Positions 46,242-55,735 of a DNA stretch of 64,000 bases are shown one piece after another (position 1 is the first letter of the stretch; each line of letters begins with the position of its first letter). A model generated the notes under the pieces. The model did no database searches, was not told where the DNA came from, and saw only the letters and a program-made list of their open reading frames with translations. The stretch is taken from contig JAHJJX010000019.1 in NCBI GenBank assembly GCA_018822665.1, positions 1-64,000 of the forward strand. Reading direction: 5' to 3'. Source of the DNA: a bacterium. Lineage in GTDB: Bacteria; Campylobacterota; Campylobacteria; Campylobacterales; Sulfurimonadaceae. The position numbers and the translations under genes are program-made.

Positions 46242-47636
46242 CTATTTTACACGGCTAACTCTGTATATATACAGGGTTTTTTCCCCATGCAAGCCTTTTT
46301 TTACACGGATACTCTCAACAAGTTTAACATCTTCATAAAGTTCTTCGAGCCTTCTTTGTTCAGGGTCTCTTGTTAAAACCAAACCATTTTTCAAATAACC
46401 CTCTTTTCTCCACATGTCGTACTGCGAAAAACGGGATTCCAAAGCTAAATCTGTCTCAGGATGATTTTGAAGATAGTATTTTAAATACGCCGCAATGGTT
46501 AAATGGTCTCCGTAGAAACTATCGCCGTCTTTAGCATGCGTCTGCACTAGTTCCACAGCCTCTTTATTGCCGTACATTCTGTCTTGAACCACTTCTAAGT
46601 AAAGCATGAAGGCAAAACGTGCCAATACGGTAAAAATCAAAGCAATAACAAGAGCAACTTTAAAGGTTTTTATAAGTTTGTAATTTTCAAAAATATAGGC
46701 AGTTAAAATAGCGCCGCCTATGTATGCCGGAGCGGTATAATTCAGCTCCATTCGAGTAAAAAAACTTTTATAAAAGAAAAATAGTAAAACTATTACAATG
46801 CTAAGAGAGAGAAAGAAGAGTTTGTTGTCTTTAAAATAGAGTTTTTCTTTTACTAAAAAGTAAAAAAGCAAAGCGGTAAAAACAGGAGAAAATATTCCGA
46901 ACTGTCCTGCAAAAAATTCAAAGAAAAGGTGAGGAAATATTTCAAAACTTTTTGTTGAACCATGGTCTAACTGAAAGGCAAAACTAATCCAGTCATTTTG
47001 AAAATTCCATAAGAGCATAGGAGACACAACAATAACAGCAATAACAGTCGCTAAATAAAAACGGAAGTTTATAAGAATATCTCTGCGTTTGAAGAGTATA
47101 TAAATTAAAATCATGAAAACAAAAAGAATAGCTGTATATTTACTCAGCATCATAAGTCCCAGCATGATTCCCGTAATGATAAAATCTTTAGTTTTTCCGT
47201 AAAAAATTGCTTTGTAGGAGTAATAAAGAGAGAGCGTCCAAAAGAGAATAAGAGGTGAATCCGGAGTGGTTAAAATGAACCCGGCATGCACCAAAACAAC
47301 GCTGGAAAATATTAATAAAGCGTTGAGAGCGATTTTATCGTTAAATATTTCGCGTGCGAACTTAAAAATATAGATTGCTGAAACGCTCATACTAAATACG
47401 TTTACAAGCCTGACTCCCCATTCAGATTCTGAAATAAAGTTTGTTAGGTAGATAAAATAAGCTATCATCGGCGGATGGTCATAATAGCCTGTTTGAAGAT
47501 GATGACTCCACATCCAGTAATAGGCTTCATCCCCGTGCAGAGGTAAAAAAGCATTGTAAACAGTGCTCGAAAGTGCCAAAAGAATGATAATTAAATAGGC
47601 GCTTTTTTGAGGCGTTTTGTGTAGAAATTCTAGCAT
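46242..47636 (-). CDS. GT39/ArnT-like membrane glycosyltransferase (first)
   Basis: A 464-residue homologue of the enzyme at 42616, with about 11 membrane helices. The signature loop is LHGDEAYYWMWSHHLQTGYYDHPPMIAY. It is the first gene of the operon GT39-UPF0104-GT9-GT39-PAP2-phosphoesterase-glmU. Two related enzymes in one operon suggest two sugars or two acceptors. The region between it and motA (47637-47823) holds divergent promoters only. Confidence 0.87.
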   Translation of the reverse strand: MLEFLHKTPQKSAYLIIILLALSSTVYNAFLPLHGDEAYYWMWSHHLQTGYYDHPPMIAYFIYLTNFISESEWGVRLVNVFSMSVSAIYIFKFAREIFNDKIALNALLIFSSVVLVHAGFILTTPDSPLILFWTLSLYYSYKAIFYGKTKDFIITGIMLGLMMLSKYTAILFVFMILIYILFKRRDILINFRFYLATVIAVIVVSPMLLWNFQNDWISFAFQLDHGSTKSFEIFPHLFFEFFAGQFGIFSPVFTALLFYFLVKEKLYFKDNKLFFLSLSIVIVLLFFFYKSFFTRMELNYTAPAYIGGAILTAYIFENYKLIKTFKVALVIALIFTVLARFAFMLYLEVVQDRMYGNKEAVELVQTHAKDGDSFYGDHLTIAAYLKYYLQNHPETDLALESRFSQYDMWRKEGYLKNGLVLTRDPEQRRLEELYEDVKLVESIRVKKGLHGEKTLYIYRVSRVK

Positions 47637-47802
47637 ATTGGGATTGTCCAGATGTGATTTGATTGCGTAATTGTACTCATAAAATACCTTGTCTTTAATA
47701 AAGTTATGCGTTCATTAATAAAATATCATTTAGAAAATAAAATTGGCAAAAAAATCTTTTTTAGTGTTTAGCCTAATATTTTTTGTGGTATTATAAGCCA
47801 AT

Positions 47803-47808
47803 TATAAT
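47803..47808 (+). promoter_or_regulatory. Candidate -10 box of motA
   Basis: TATAAT lies 15 bases before the motA ATG, followed by AAGG at 47813-47816 as ribosome site. The position is close to the gene, giving a very short leader. Confidence 0.35.
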
Positions 47809-47823
47809 TTGTAAGGTTTGCGA

Positions 47824-48588
47824 ATGGATTTAGGTACAGTCATTGGTTTAGTGTTAATCATGGCACTTCTTTTAGGTGCTATGGCAATGGGTGTTGGTGT
47901 TGGAGCGTACATCGATATTCCGTCGGTATTAATCGTTGTCGGTGGTAGTATTGGTGCTCTGATGATATCTTTTAAGCCTTCGCAGATGAAAGTGTTTGTG
48001 AAAGTTTTTATGATAGCTATCAAACCTCCTGAAGAAGATGTCGGACAACTTATAAAAAAACTTGTGGAATTTGCAACAAAGGCCAGAAAAGACGGTATCT
48101 TAGCCTTGGAGTCTGAAGTAAATGCGGAACCCAACCAATTCTTGAAAAAAGGTTTGTCTATGGCAATTGACGGAAGTGAACCCGATACCATAAGAGAACT
48201 TTTAGAGATAGAGATGGAACAAACCAGTACCAGACATAAAATTCACGGTTCTATTTTTAATCAATGGGCTGGACTCGCGGGAGCTATGGGTATGGTTGGT
48301 ACGCTCATCGGTCTTGTTGCGATGCTTTTAAATATGGCGGACCCTTCTGCGATTGGTCCGTCAATGGCTGTTGCCTTGCTTACAACGATGTACGGCGCTA
48401 TTATCGGAAATGTTTTCGGTACTCCTATTTATAATATTTTGAGTATTAGAAATGATGAAGAAACCTTGGTCAAAGAGATGATTCTATCCGGAATTATGTC
48501 CATACAATCGGGAGACGCACCAAGGGTTTTAGAGGCTAAACTTCTAAGCTATTTGGCTCCCGCAAACCGTGTGAGCCAGTTTGACTAA
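47824..48588 (+). CDS. motA: Flagellar motor stator protein MotA
   Basis: A 254-residue stator protein with four membrane helices: two near the N-terminus (about 4-22 and 28-48) and two at about 150-170 and 180-205 (GAMGMVGTLIGLVAMLL and AVALLTTMYGAIIGNVF). The cytosolic loop between them contacts FliG. The ATG at 47824 is preferred to the in-frame TTG at 47818 because of the AAGG spacing. One-base overlap with motB (TAATG). Confidence 0.95.
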   Translation: MDLGTVIGLVLIMALLLGAMAMGVGVGAYIDIPSVLIVVGGSIGALMISFKPSQMKVFVKVFMIAIKPPEEDVGQLIKKLVEFATKARKDGILALESEVNAEPNQFLKKGLSMAIDGSEPDTIRELLEIEMEQTSTRHKIHGSIFNQWAGLAGAMGMVGTLIGLVAMLLNMADPSAIGPSMAVALLTTMYGAIIGNVFGTPIYNILSIRNDEETLVKEMILSGIMSIQSGDAPRVLEAKLLSYLAPANRVSQFD

Positions 48589-49364
48589 TGGCTAAGAAAA
48601 AATGTCCGGATTGTCAGGAATGTTTACCGGCTTGGCTGGCCGCATTTGGGGATTTGATGTCTCTTTTATTATGTTTTTTCGTTTTACTCCTTTCTATGTC
48701 AAGCATGGACGCGAAAAAAATATCTGAAGCTATCGGGTCACTCTCCGGGGCTATGAGCGTTTTAGAGGGTGGTACAAAAACTGAAATTTCAAAACGCAGA
48801 ATTCAGGAATCTACTCCTATAGAATCTCAAGATGAAAGTACTGAGACTGTAAATAAAATAACACAAGCCGTTCTTGACGCGAATGAAATGATGGAAAAAG
48901 GACACGGACCTACAATATCATTGGAAGAAGCACAAGAGGGGTTTGTGATAAAACTTCCGGCTTCATTATTATTTAAGTCAGGCAGTGCCGTTATAGAAAA
49001 TGAAGATGCACTGCTATTTTTAAAAAGAGTTGCATTGATTATAGAAGAGTTGCCAAATGATATGGAAGTAAGCGTTAAAGGACATACAGACAATCAAGGA
49101 CCCGGAAATAAAAGTCCTTTTAAGGACAATTGGGAACTTTCATCTGCTAGAGCCATTTCTGTTTTACAAGAATTGCTTCTTGATGGTGTAGACCCAAGCA
49201 GAATAAGTGCTGCCGGATATGCGGAATTTACTCCTTTGGCAACGAATGCTACGGAGAGCGGACGAGAAAAAAACCGTAGAGTTGAGTTGCATTTCTTTGG
49301 CAAAAAATCAGAAAAAGAGGCGCAAGCCAAACGCTCTATTTTGGATAAGGCATCTTCTAAATAA
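48588..49364 (+). CDS. motB: Flagellar motor stator protein MotB
   Basis: A 258-residue partner of MotA. A short Cys-containing N-terminus (KKCPDCQECLPAW) leads to the single helix FGDLMSLLLCFFVLLLSMS, whose aspartate is the ion-carrying residue. An OmpA-type peptidoglycan-binding domain (about 135-240) has VKGHTDNQGPG and AGYAEFTPLATNATESGREKNRRVE. Together with MotA it forms the stator. One-base overlap with fliP. Confidence 0.95.
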   Translation: MAKKKCPDCQECLPAWLAAFGDLMSLLLCFFVLLLSMSSMDAKKISEAIGSLSGAMSVLEGGTKTEISKRRIQESTPIESQDESTETVNKITQAVLDANEMMEKGHGPTISLEEAQEGFVIKLPASLLFKSGSAVIENEDALLFLKRVALIIEELPNDMEVSVKGHTDNQGPGNKSPFKDNWELSSARAISVLQELLLDGVDPSRISAAGYAEFTPLATNATESGREKNRRVELHFFGKKSEKEAQAKRSILDKASSK

Positions 49365-50098
49365 TGTTAAAATTATTATTTTTAGTTTTTGGACTGGTTT
49401 CCATTTTGGGTGCCGAAGCTTTGAGTATACCTACTATGAATTTTGAGCTTTCCGCTCCTACGACTCCACAGCAACTGGTAAGTTCGTTGAATGTATTGGT
49501 TGTTTTAACGCTTCTGTTTTTAGCTCCAAGCATGGTTCTTGTAATGACAACGTTTACACGCTTTGTCATTGTCTTTGGCTTTTTGAGACAGGCTCTTGGA
49601 ACACAACAAGTTCCACCAACACAGCTTTTGGTTATGCTTGCGATGATTTTAACTTTCTTTGTAATGGAGCCGGTTGGAACCAAGGCCTATGAAGATGGCA
49701 TAAAGCCTTATATAGAAGAAAAGATTGGTTATGAAGAAGCTTTTGATAAAACAGCGCTTCCTTTTAAAAATTTTATGGTTAGAAATACAAGAGAGAAAGA
49801 CTTGGCACTTTTTTTTAGAATCAGAAAAATGGAAAATCCGCAAACTATAGCGGATGTGCCTTTATCTATTATCATCCCGGCATTTGTGATAAGTGAGCTA
49901 AAAACGGCTTTTGAGATAGGATTTTTACTTTTTTTACCATTTCTAGTCATTGATATGGTTGTTGCCTCCATTCTTATGTCTATGGGTATGATGATGCTTC
50001 CTCCGGTTATGATATCTCTGCCGTTTAAGATACTTGTATTTGTTCTTATCGATGGTTGGAATTTACTCATTGGTAATTTAATAGCTTCAATAAAATAA
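49364..50098 (+). CDS. fliP: Flagellar export apparatus protein FliP
   Basis: A 244-residue core protein of the flagellar type III export gate. It has an N-terminal signal sequence, then four helices with family motifs MTTFTRFVIVFGFLRQALGTQQVPP, DVPLSIIIPAFVISELKTAFEIGFLLFLPFLVIDMVV and MGMMMLPPVMISLPFKI. It overlaps motB by one base; linkage of fliP to motAB is less usual than its placement with fliQ and fliR. Confidence 0.95.
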   Translation: MLKLLFLVFGLVSILGAEALSIPTMNFELSAPTTPQQLVSSLNVLVVLTLLFLAPSMVLVMTTFTRFVIVFGFLRQALGTQQVPPTQLLVMLAMILTFFVMEPVGTKAYEDGIKPYIEEKIGYEEAFDKTALPFKNFMVRNTREKDLALFFRIRKMENPQTIADVPLSIIIPAFVISELKTAFEIGFLLFLPFLVIDMVVASILMSMGMMMLPPVMISLPFKILVFVLIDGWNLLIGNLIASIK

Positions 50099-50109
50099 AG
50101 GTGTAAAAT

Positions 50110-51219
50110 TTGGATTGTAAATATTTTGGTGAATGTGGAGCTTGCAAGCTTTATGATGGCGGATATGAAGTTCAATTGCAAGACAAAGCAGAAATAAACA
50201 AAGAGCGTTTTTCACCTTTTTACAAGGGAGAACTTTTAGTTTTTAAATCTCCACAATCACATTACCGTTCCCGAAGTGAATTTAAAATCTGGCATGTGGA
50301 AAGTGTAATCCATTATGCTATGAACACAATGGAGAAAAAAGGTGTTGTCTTAGTAGATGAGTGTCCTCAGGTAAATGAACATATATCTGCGCTTATGCCG
50401 AAACTTTTAGAGGCTATTCAAGCAGAAGATATAGGCTTTAAACTTTTCGGTGCGGATTTTTTAAGTACGATGGAGGGAGAAATTGTCGTTTCCCTTTTGT
50501 ATCATCGTAAACTGGACGCTTTATGGCAAGAACATGCTCTAAAAATATCCAAAAAGCTTGGCATTAATATTATTGGGAGAAGTCGTGGACAAAAGCTTGT
50601 CATAGGACAGGATTATGTCACTGAAACTCTCCATGTTGATGGAGAAAAATATAGATTTAAGCAGATTGAAAATAGTTTTACTCAGCCCAATCCAAGAGTG
50701 AATGAGCAGATGATTGCATGGTCTTTGAAAAACTTCTCCAACATGGAGGGAGATTTGCTGGAACTGTATTGCGGTGCAGGAAATTTTACTATACCTTTTT
50801 CGAGAAAATTCAACAAAGTCTTGGCAACCGAAATATCTAAATCGTCTATCAGTGCAGCAAAAGAAAATATGCTTTTAAATAATGTGCAAAATATTGAATT
50901 TGTAAGAATGAGTGTAGAAGAATTTGTCGAAGCCCTTGATGGGGTTAGAGAGTTTCGCCGAATGAAAGATATTAATTTAGATGCATACAATATCAAAAGT
51001 ATTTTTGTTGACCCGCCAAGAAGCGGAATGGATGAAGCTTCATGCAAATTTGCCTCAAGGCATCATCATATTCTATATATATCCTGTAACCCTGAAACCT
51101 TGCTAAGAGATTTGAATCTGCTTTGCAAAACACACGAGGTAGTAGATATGGCTCTTTTTGATCAATTCCCTTATACGCATCATGTTGAGATGGGTGTAAA
51201 ACTTGTCAAAAAGGTTTAA
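50110..51219 (+). CDS. trmA: tRNA (uracil-5-)-methyltransferase TrmA
   Basis: A 369-residue enzyme forming 5-methyluridine-54 in tRNA. It starts with TTG at 50110. Motifs are LLELYCGAGNFTIPF (SAM site), VDPPRSGMDEA, the nucleophile ISCNPETL and the general base in HHVEMGVKL. An N-terminal CKYFGECGACKLY cluster is present that E. coli TrmA lacks; it resembles part of the Fe-S cluster motif of the RlmD relatives. One exact copy of the 11-base word lies at 50291. Confidence 0.92.
   Translation: MDCKYFGECGACKLYDGGYEVQLQDKAEINKERFSPFYKGELLVFKSPQSHYRSRSEFKIWHVESVIHYAMNTMEKKGVVLVDECPQVNEHISALMPKLLEAIQAEDIGFKLFGADFLSTMEGEIVVSLLYHRKLDALWQEHALKISKKLGINIIGRSRGQKLVIGQDYVTETLHVDGEKYRFKQIENSFTQPNPRVNEQMIAWSLKNFSNMEGDLLELYCGAGNFTIPFSRKFNKVLATEISKSSISAAKENMLLNNVQNIEFVRMSVEEFVEALDGVREFRRMKDINLDAYNIKSIFVDPPRSGMDEASCKFASRHHHILYISCNPETLLRDLNLLCKTHEVVDMALFDQFPYTHHVEMGVKLVKKV
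50291..50301 (-). repeat. TTCCACATGCC word in trmA
   Basis: Exact copy in inverse orientation, read as His-Val-Glu (WHVESV). Confidence 0.85.
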
Positions 51220-51220
51220 T

Positions 51221-51529
51221 ATGAAATTCTTGCTTATGGGTCTCATGCTTGTGTCATTTATATCCGCAGATGAAATTCAAAGAATTGAGGAGATAAAAAA
51301 GCTGGAAAATATTGAAAAAAAGTATAAAAAAATATTAGAAACCAAAGATATTGAAATAAATAATCTAAAAACAACTTTAGAAAATCAAAAGCAAATGCTT
51401 ATTCTTAATGAAGAAACATGTGAAAAACCAAATAAATTTCCAAAATTAATAATGAAAGACGGATACGAGATTCAATTTTCGGAAGATAAAGATATGCGGA
51501 TTCAAGAAGCACAGATAGTGCAACGATGA
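51221..51529 (+). CDS. Small secreted coiled-coil protein
   Basis: About 102 residues. The start at 51221 follows AAGG and gives a signal peptide (MKFLLMGLMLVSFISA). A coiled coil at about 20-65 (EIKKLENIEKKYKKILETKD) follows, then a short domain with one cysteine. Function unknown. It overlaps recQ by four bases (ATGA), an odd partner for a helicase. Confidence 0.7.
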   Translation: MKFLLMGLMLVSFISADEIQRIEEIKKLENIEKKYKKILETKDIEINNLKTTLENQKQMLILNEETCEKPNKFPKLIMKDGYEIQFSEDKDMRIQEAQIVQR

Positions 51530-53610
51530 TACATCAACTTTTAAAAAATATATTTGGACATGATGCATTTAGGTCTTTTCAAAAAGATGCTGTCGATTGT
51601 ATAGTAAATAAAAGAGATTTGATTACCATTTTACCGACAGGCGGAGGCAAGTCTTTATGTTATCAGCTGCCTTCGCTTGTAATGAATGGAGTTACAGTTG
51701 TTATCTCTCCTCTCATCGCTCTGATGCAAGATCAGGTGAGAGGATTAAAAAGCAATGAAATAAAAGCTGAAATGATTAGTTCCTCTCAAAGTGTTGAAGA
51801 GATAGAAGATATTACTAAGAGATTATTGTTATCGGAGATAAAACTTCTTTATGTTTCACCGGAGCGTTTAAGCTCTAATGGCTTTATCGACCTTTTAAGA
51901 AAATTAAATATTAATTTTTTTGTCATTGATGAAGCGCACTGTGTCAGTGAATGGGGGCATGAATTTAGAGCGGATTATAGAAATCTCAATAGATTAAAAC
52001 AACTTTTTCCATCCACGGCAATCGCAGCTTTTACCGCAACGGCAACGAAAAAAGTTCAAGATGACATTGTTCAAACGCTTGGACTTGAGAACCCGCTTCA
52101 ACTTAGAGGAAAAACTTTAAGAGATAATCTTATGGTTTCTTCACAAAAACGAATTTCAAACGGCAGAGACCAGCTTATTGGATTTTTATCAAATTACAAA
52201 AATGATTCGGGAATTGTATATGCCTTTAGTCGAAAAGACGTAGAAGGAGTTGCAGAGTTTTTAAAAAGCAAAGGTTTGAGAGCAGAAGCATATCACGCCG
52301 GGCTTAGCAGTGAAACAAGAAGCAGTGTTTACGCGGATTTTTTATATGACAGAATAGACATTGTCGTAGCAACAATTGCTTTTGGCATGGGAATTGATAA
52401 AAGTAACATAAGATTTGTTGTGCACATGAGTATGCCAAAAACTATGGAAAATTATTATCAGGAAATCGGCAGGGCAGGTCGTGACGGCTTAGAATCTAAA
52501 ACACTTCTTTTATATACAAAAGCCGATGAGATGCAAAGAAGAATGCTTATAGATGATTTGCCCAGCCAAGAATATAAAGAACTTCTTTACAATAAACTAA
52601 ACAGAATGTATAGTTATTCTAACTCTTCACAATGCAGACATAAGCTTATCGCCAATTATTTTGATGATGATTTGGAGGCATGTGGAAATATGTGCGATAG
52701 CTGCATTCAAGGCGAGAGAGAACAAATGGATATTACACTGGAGTCGATGAAGTTGCTATCAGCTATTTACAGGTGTGATCAAAAATTTGGACTAACACAT
52801 ATTATAGACGTGCTCAAAGGGAGCAAAGTTCAAAAAATAATTCAATTTTCTCATGACAAGTTATCTGTTTATGGGATTGGAAATGATAAAAGTAAAAATG
52901 AATGGAATGCTGTCGCAGACAGACTTTTTGAAGTTGATGCCATTGAAATAGGTGAATTTAGAGTCATTAAAATAAAACAATTCGGATTTGATATCTTACA
53001 AAAAAAAGCAAGTGTTTTTATAGATATGGATAAAACAGGAGTCGCTGCAAAAAAAAGTGAAATTCGAAATTCAGAGAGTTTCTTAAATAAAAATTTTGAT
53101 AAATTTAAAGCTTTAAGATTGGAGCTTTCAAGCAAAGAAAAAGTTCCCGCGTATGTAATTTTTGGAGATAAAGTTTTATCTGAAATGAGCCAAAAACTTC
53201 CTCAAACAAAAGAGGCGATGCTCAAGATTAGCGGAATCGGAGAAGTTAAATTTGAGAAATACGGTGAGGATTTTTTAAACCTATGCAGAGAATTAGCACC
53301 ATCAGCGGATACAGCCTTAAAACCTCTGACAAAAACATATCTGGAGACTTTAGAATTGATTCAAAATTCTAAGAGTTTGAAAGAAATTGTAAAAATAAGA
53401 GAGCTACAGACAAATACCATTTTGGGGCATATTTTACTTTTGAGAGAACATGAAAAAATAAGCACCAAAGAGAAAGATACATTGTTTGAAGATATAAAAA
53501 ATAATTTTAATCCGCAAATAAAAGAGTGGTGTGAAAATGGACTTGAAATTACAGATATTCAAGAACTAAAGCAGCAACTGTTTCTTTATCAAAATATATT
53601 TTTGAATTAA
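51526..53610 (+). CDS. recQ: ATP-dependent DNA helicase RecQ
   Basis: A 694-residue RecQ with a DEAH core: FRSFQKDAVDCIV, LPTGGGKSLCYQLP (Walker A), VIDEAHCVSEWGHEFR and YQEIGRAGRDGL. The zinc-binding part is CRHKLIANYFDDDLEACGNMCDSC, and a winged helix follows. An HRDC domain lies at about 510-590 and extra helical sequence at the end. It unwinds recombination intermediates and stalled forks. An exact 11-base word (52677) covers codons of the zinc cysteine in EACGN. Confidence 0.94.
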   Translation: MIHQLLKNIFGHDAFRSFQKDAVDCIVNKRDLITILPTGGGKSLCYQLPSLVMNGVTVVISPLIALMQDQVRGLKSNEIKAEMISSSQSVEEIEDITKRLLLSEIKLLYVSPERLSSNGFIDLLRKLNINFFVIDEAHCVSEWGHEFRADYRNLNRLKQLFPSTAIAAFTATATKKVQDDIVQTLGLENPLQLRGKTLRDNLMVSSQKRISNGRDQLIGFLSNYKNDSGIVYAFSRKDVEGVAEFLKSKGLRAEAYHAGLSSETRSSVYADFLYDRIDIVVATIAFGMGIDKSNIRFVVHMSMPKTMENYYQEIGRAGRDGLESKTLLLYTKADEMQRRMLIDDLPSQEYKELLYNKLNRMYSYSNSSQCRHKLIANYFDDDLEACGNMCDSCIQGEREQMDITLESMKLLSAIYRCDQKFGLTHIIDVLKGSKVQKIIQFSHDKLSVYGIGNDKSKNEWNAVADRLFEVDAIEIGEFRVIKIKQFGFDILQKKASVFIDMDKTGVAAKKSEIRNSESFLNKNFDKFKALRLELSSKEKVPAYVIFGDKVLSEMSQKLPQTKEAMLKISGIGEVKFEKYGEDFLNLCRELAPSADTALKPLTKTYLETLELIQNSKSLKEIVKIRELQTNTILGHILLLREHEKISTKEKDTLFEDIKNNFNPQIKEWCENGLEITDIQELKQQLFLYQNIFLN
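52677..52687 (-). repeat. TTCCACATGCC word in recQ
   Basis: Exact copy in inverse orientation, read as Ala-Cys-Gly-Asn; the Cys is a predicted zinc ligand. Confidence 0.85.
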
Positions 53611-53636
53611 AATAACAGAAAAATCTGTTATTTTAT
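53609..53636. terminator. Bidirectional terminator between recQ and the rhodanese gene
   Basis: AAAATAACAGA and TCTGTTATTTT form an 11-base stem around AAAA, with A and T runs on either side, between two convergent genes. Confidence 0.8.
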
Positions 53637-54142
53637 TGTCCGTCCCAAGGCATTTTTTCTTCTTTCCATCCAAAGATAAAACCATCTTCAAGATTATAAG
53701 CTGTAATGCCCTCTTTTGCTAAGATATTTGCTGCGGAAATCGATCTGGGCCCACTGCGGCAAACAAGGATAACACTCTCGACACCTTGTATTTTCATAGC
53801 TTTCATAACTTCACTTACAAAGTTTTTATTGATAACTTCTTTTGCGTTATAAAGTTTCATTGAAGCTTTGTGGTCTTTCACCTTTGAATTTTTAATCTCA
53901 TAGTCAGCACTTTGGACGCGCGTCTCAATCGATTTAGGAACATACGTCCATTCATAAGCGGGAATGTTGATAAATCCTTCTCCATGTCCCGTATAGATAA
54001 ACTCCAATGTTGTTCTAACGTCTACAATAATAGCTTTTCCCTCTTTTTGCATATTATAAGCTTCTTGGGCACTTACATCAGCTTCGTAAGAGTTTCCAAA
54101 TACTAAAGTGGATAGAAAGAAAAGAGTCATAAGAAATTTCAT
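53633..54142 (-). CDS. Periplasmic rhodanese-domain protein
   Basis: A 169-residue single-domain rhodanese with a signal peptide (MKFLMTLFFLSTLVFG). It has AIIVDVRTTLEFIYTGHGEGFINIPA and the active-site loop VCRSGPRSISAANIL with its cysteine, then GFIFGW. Rhodaneses carry sulfane sulfur; a periplasmic one fits sulfur-oxidising or polysulfide-using Campylobacterota. Confidence 0.88.
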   Translation of the reverse strand: MKFLMTLFFLSTLVFGNSYEADVSAQEAYNMQKEGKAIIVDVRTTLEFIYTGHGEGFINIPAYEWTYVPKSIETRVQSADYEIKNSKVKDHKASMKLYNAKEVINKNFVSEVMKAMKIQGVESVILVCRSGPRSISAANILAKEGITAYNLEDGFIFGWKEEKMPWDGQ

Positions 54143-54250
54143 TTATTTTCCTTGTATCATTAATTCGTTGCTAATTATAGTTTGCATAAGTTAACACGAC
54201 TGTAAAAATGCTATAATTGCGAAAATTTGAAATAAAAAAATAGAAGAAAA

Positions 54251-55657
54251 ATGAAAAAAATTTTAATAATAGTCGACGGCAGCGTCGGTGAGCATTTCAT
54301 AAAAAGAGTTATAGATACATATACCAGTGAAAATATATATTACGTGGTTCAGTTAAAAGCAAAAGAGTATGCAGATGCAAATCCGGCCCGCTTTAAGTTT
54401 TATGAATTTGATCCTACAAGTTTTTACAAGCTCTCCAATTTGCTTAAAATGGAATTTGTTCAAGTTCTTATAGCAATGGATAATCTTCTTGATGTTGAAA
54501 ATACAATAAAAAATATTAGAATGGTCAAAAAGCAGCTTCGGGTTATTGTTTTAAACCAATGGGCGCTCAAAAATGAAGATTCAAATGTTGTATCCGTAAA
54601 TGTGAATGAAATTTTATCTTCAAGATTGTTGGATTATTTGCCAAATGTTCCTGTTATTGCTCAGAATGTCGGTATTGGCGAGGGTGAAATCATGGAAGTT
54701 TTAGTTCCGTTTGGAAGCTCTTTTGTTTATAGGCATATAGGAGTGATAGAACAAAAAAATTGGCGAATAGTTGCTATTTACAGGAACAGAAAACTTGTCA
54801 TGCCCTCTCGCCGCAGAATGATTCAACCAAATGATTTGCTTCTGTTGGTGGGTGAACCAGCCGTATTGAAGTCCGTTTATCGTGCCATTAAAAGAGAACT
54901 TGGTCAATTTCCGGAACCTTTTGGGTCTAATCTTTATCTTTATATCGACATGAATATAGTAAATAATGCAACAATTAAAGAATTGGTAAGAAGAGCAGTA
55001 TTTGCACACAAAAAATTCAAACATGAACTTATTATAAAAATAGTAAATCCCGGTAATATTTCTGTCATAGAATACATAAAAGAATTTAGAAACGATAATG
55101 TTACTATAGAGATAGAATATGAAAATGTAAACTTAAAGAGCGCTTTTCATCTGGATATAAAAAAATATCATGTCGGACTCGTCATTGTGTCCAAAGAGAT
55201 ATTTGCAAATTTTAAGATGAGAACAATACTATATGAATCGCATGTTCCCGTTTTGAAAATATCGGACAGATCTTTTTCTACCGTAAAAGATGCCGCTTTG
55301 ATTTTGAGTGATAATCGTGATTTGGAAAAAGTTTCAGCAACGATATTTGATATATCTGAGCAGATGGGATTTAATATAGAGCTGCACAATTATTTAAATG
55401 AGCATCAAGATGAAAAAGAACAGGTAATTGAACATTATTATAATTTATCTACAATATTCTCTAAGTCGATTAAAGTTATTAAAGAAAATGCTAACCCGAT
55501 AAAGACATTAAGACAAAAAGATAATTTTATTCATATATTGCCTTTTACAAGCAAATTGACAAAGAGGCATATTTACTCATTATTTTCTACGGACAGTGAA
55601 AGACTTTATTATAAACTAGATAATTATCATCAAATATTTATACCGGTACAACTATAG
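54251..55657 (+). CDS. TrkA/RCK-like protein of the COG3400 type
   Basis: A 468-residue soluble protein. The N-terminus KKILIIVDGSVGEHFIKRVID is a Rossmann-like nucleotide fold that lacks the full GxGxxG motif. An RCK-C/TrkA-C domain lies at about 140-215 (EVLVPFGSSFVYRHIGV to NDLLLLVGEPAVLKSVY). The C-terminal half is alpha/beta with no known domain. TrkA-type domains gate K+ channels and transporters, but no pore protein is encoded nearby; the MscS channel two genes on is a possible partner only by location. Confidence 0.75.
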   Translation: MKKILIIVDGSVGEHFIKRVIDTYTSENIYYVVQLKAKEYADANPARFKFYEFDPTSFYKLSNLLKMEFVQVLIAMDNLLDVENTIKNIRMVKKQLRVIVLNQWALKNEDSNVVSVNVNEILSSRLLDYLPNVPVIAQNVGIGEGEIMEVLVPFGSSFVYRHIGVIEQKNWRIVAIYRNRKLVMPSRRRMIQPNDLLLLVGEPAVLKSVYRAIKRELGQFPEPFGSNLYLYIDMNIVNNATIKELVRRAVFAHKKFKHELIIKIVNPGNISVIEYIKEFRNDNVTIEIEYENVNLKSAFHLDIKKYHVGLVIVSKEIFANFKMRTILYESHVPVLKISDRSFSTVKDAALILSDNRDLEKVSATIFDISEQMGFNIELHNYLNEHQDEKEQVIEHYYNLSTIFSKSIKVIKENANPIKTLRQKDNFIHILPFTSKLTKRHIYSLFSTDSERLYYKLDNYHQIFIPVQL

Positions 55658-55735
55658 AAATTATTGCTTTAGCGGTTTATTAGCATTTTTTAAGTATCAT
55701 ATATCCATTTAATAAATTTTATTTTTGGATAGACA

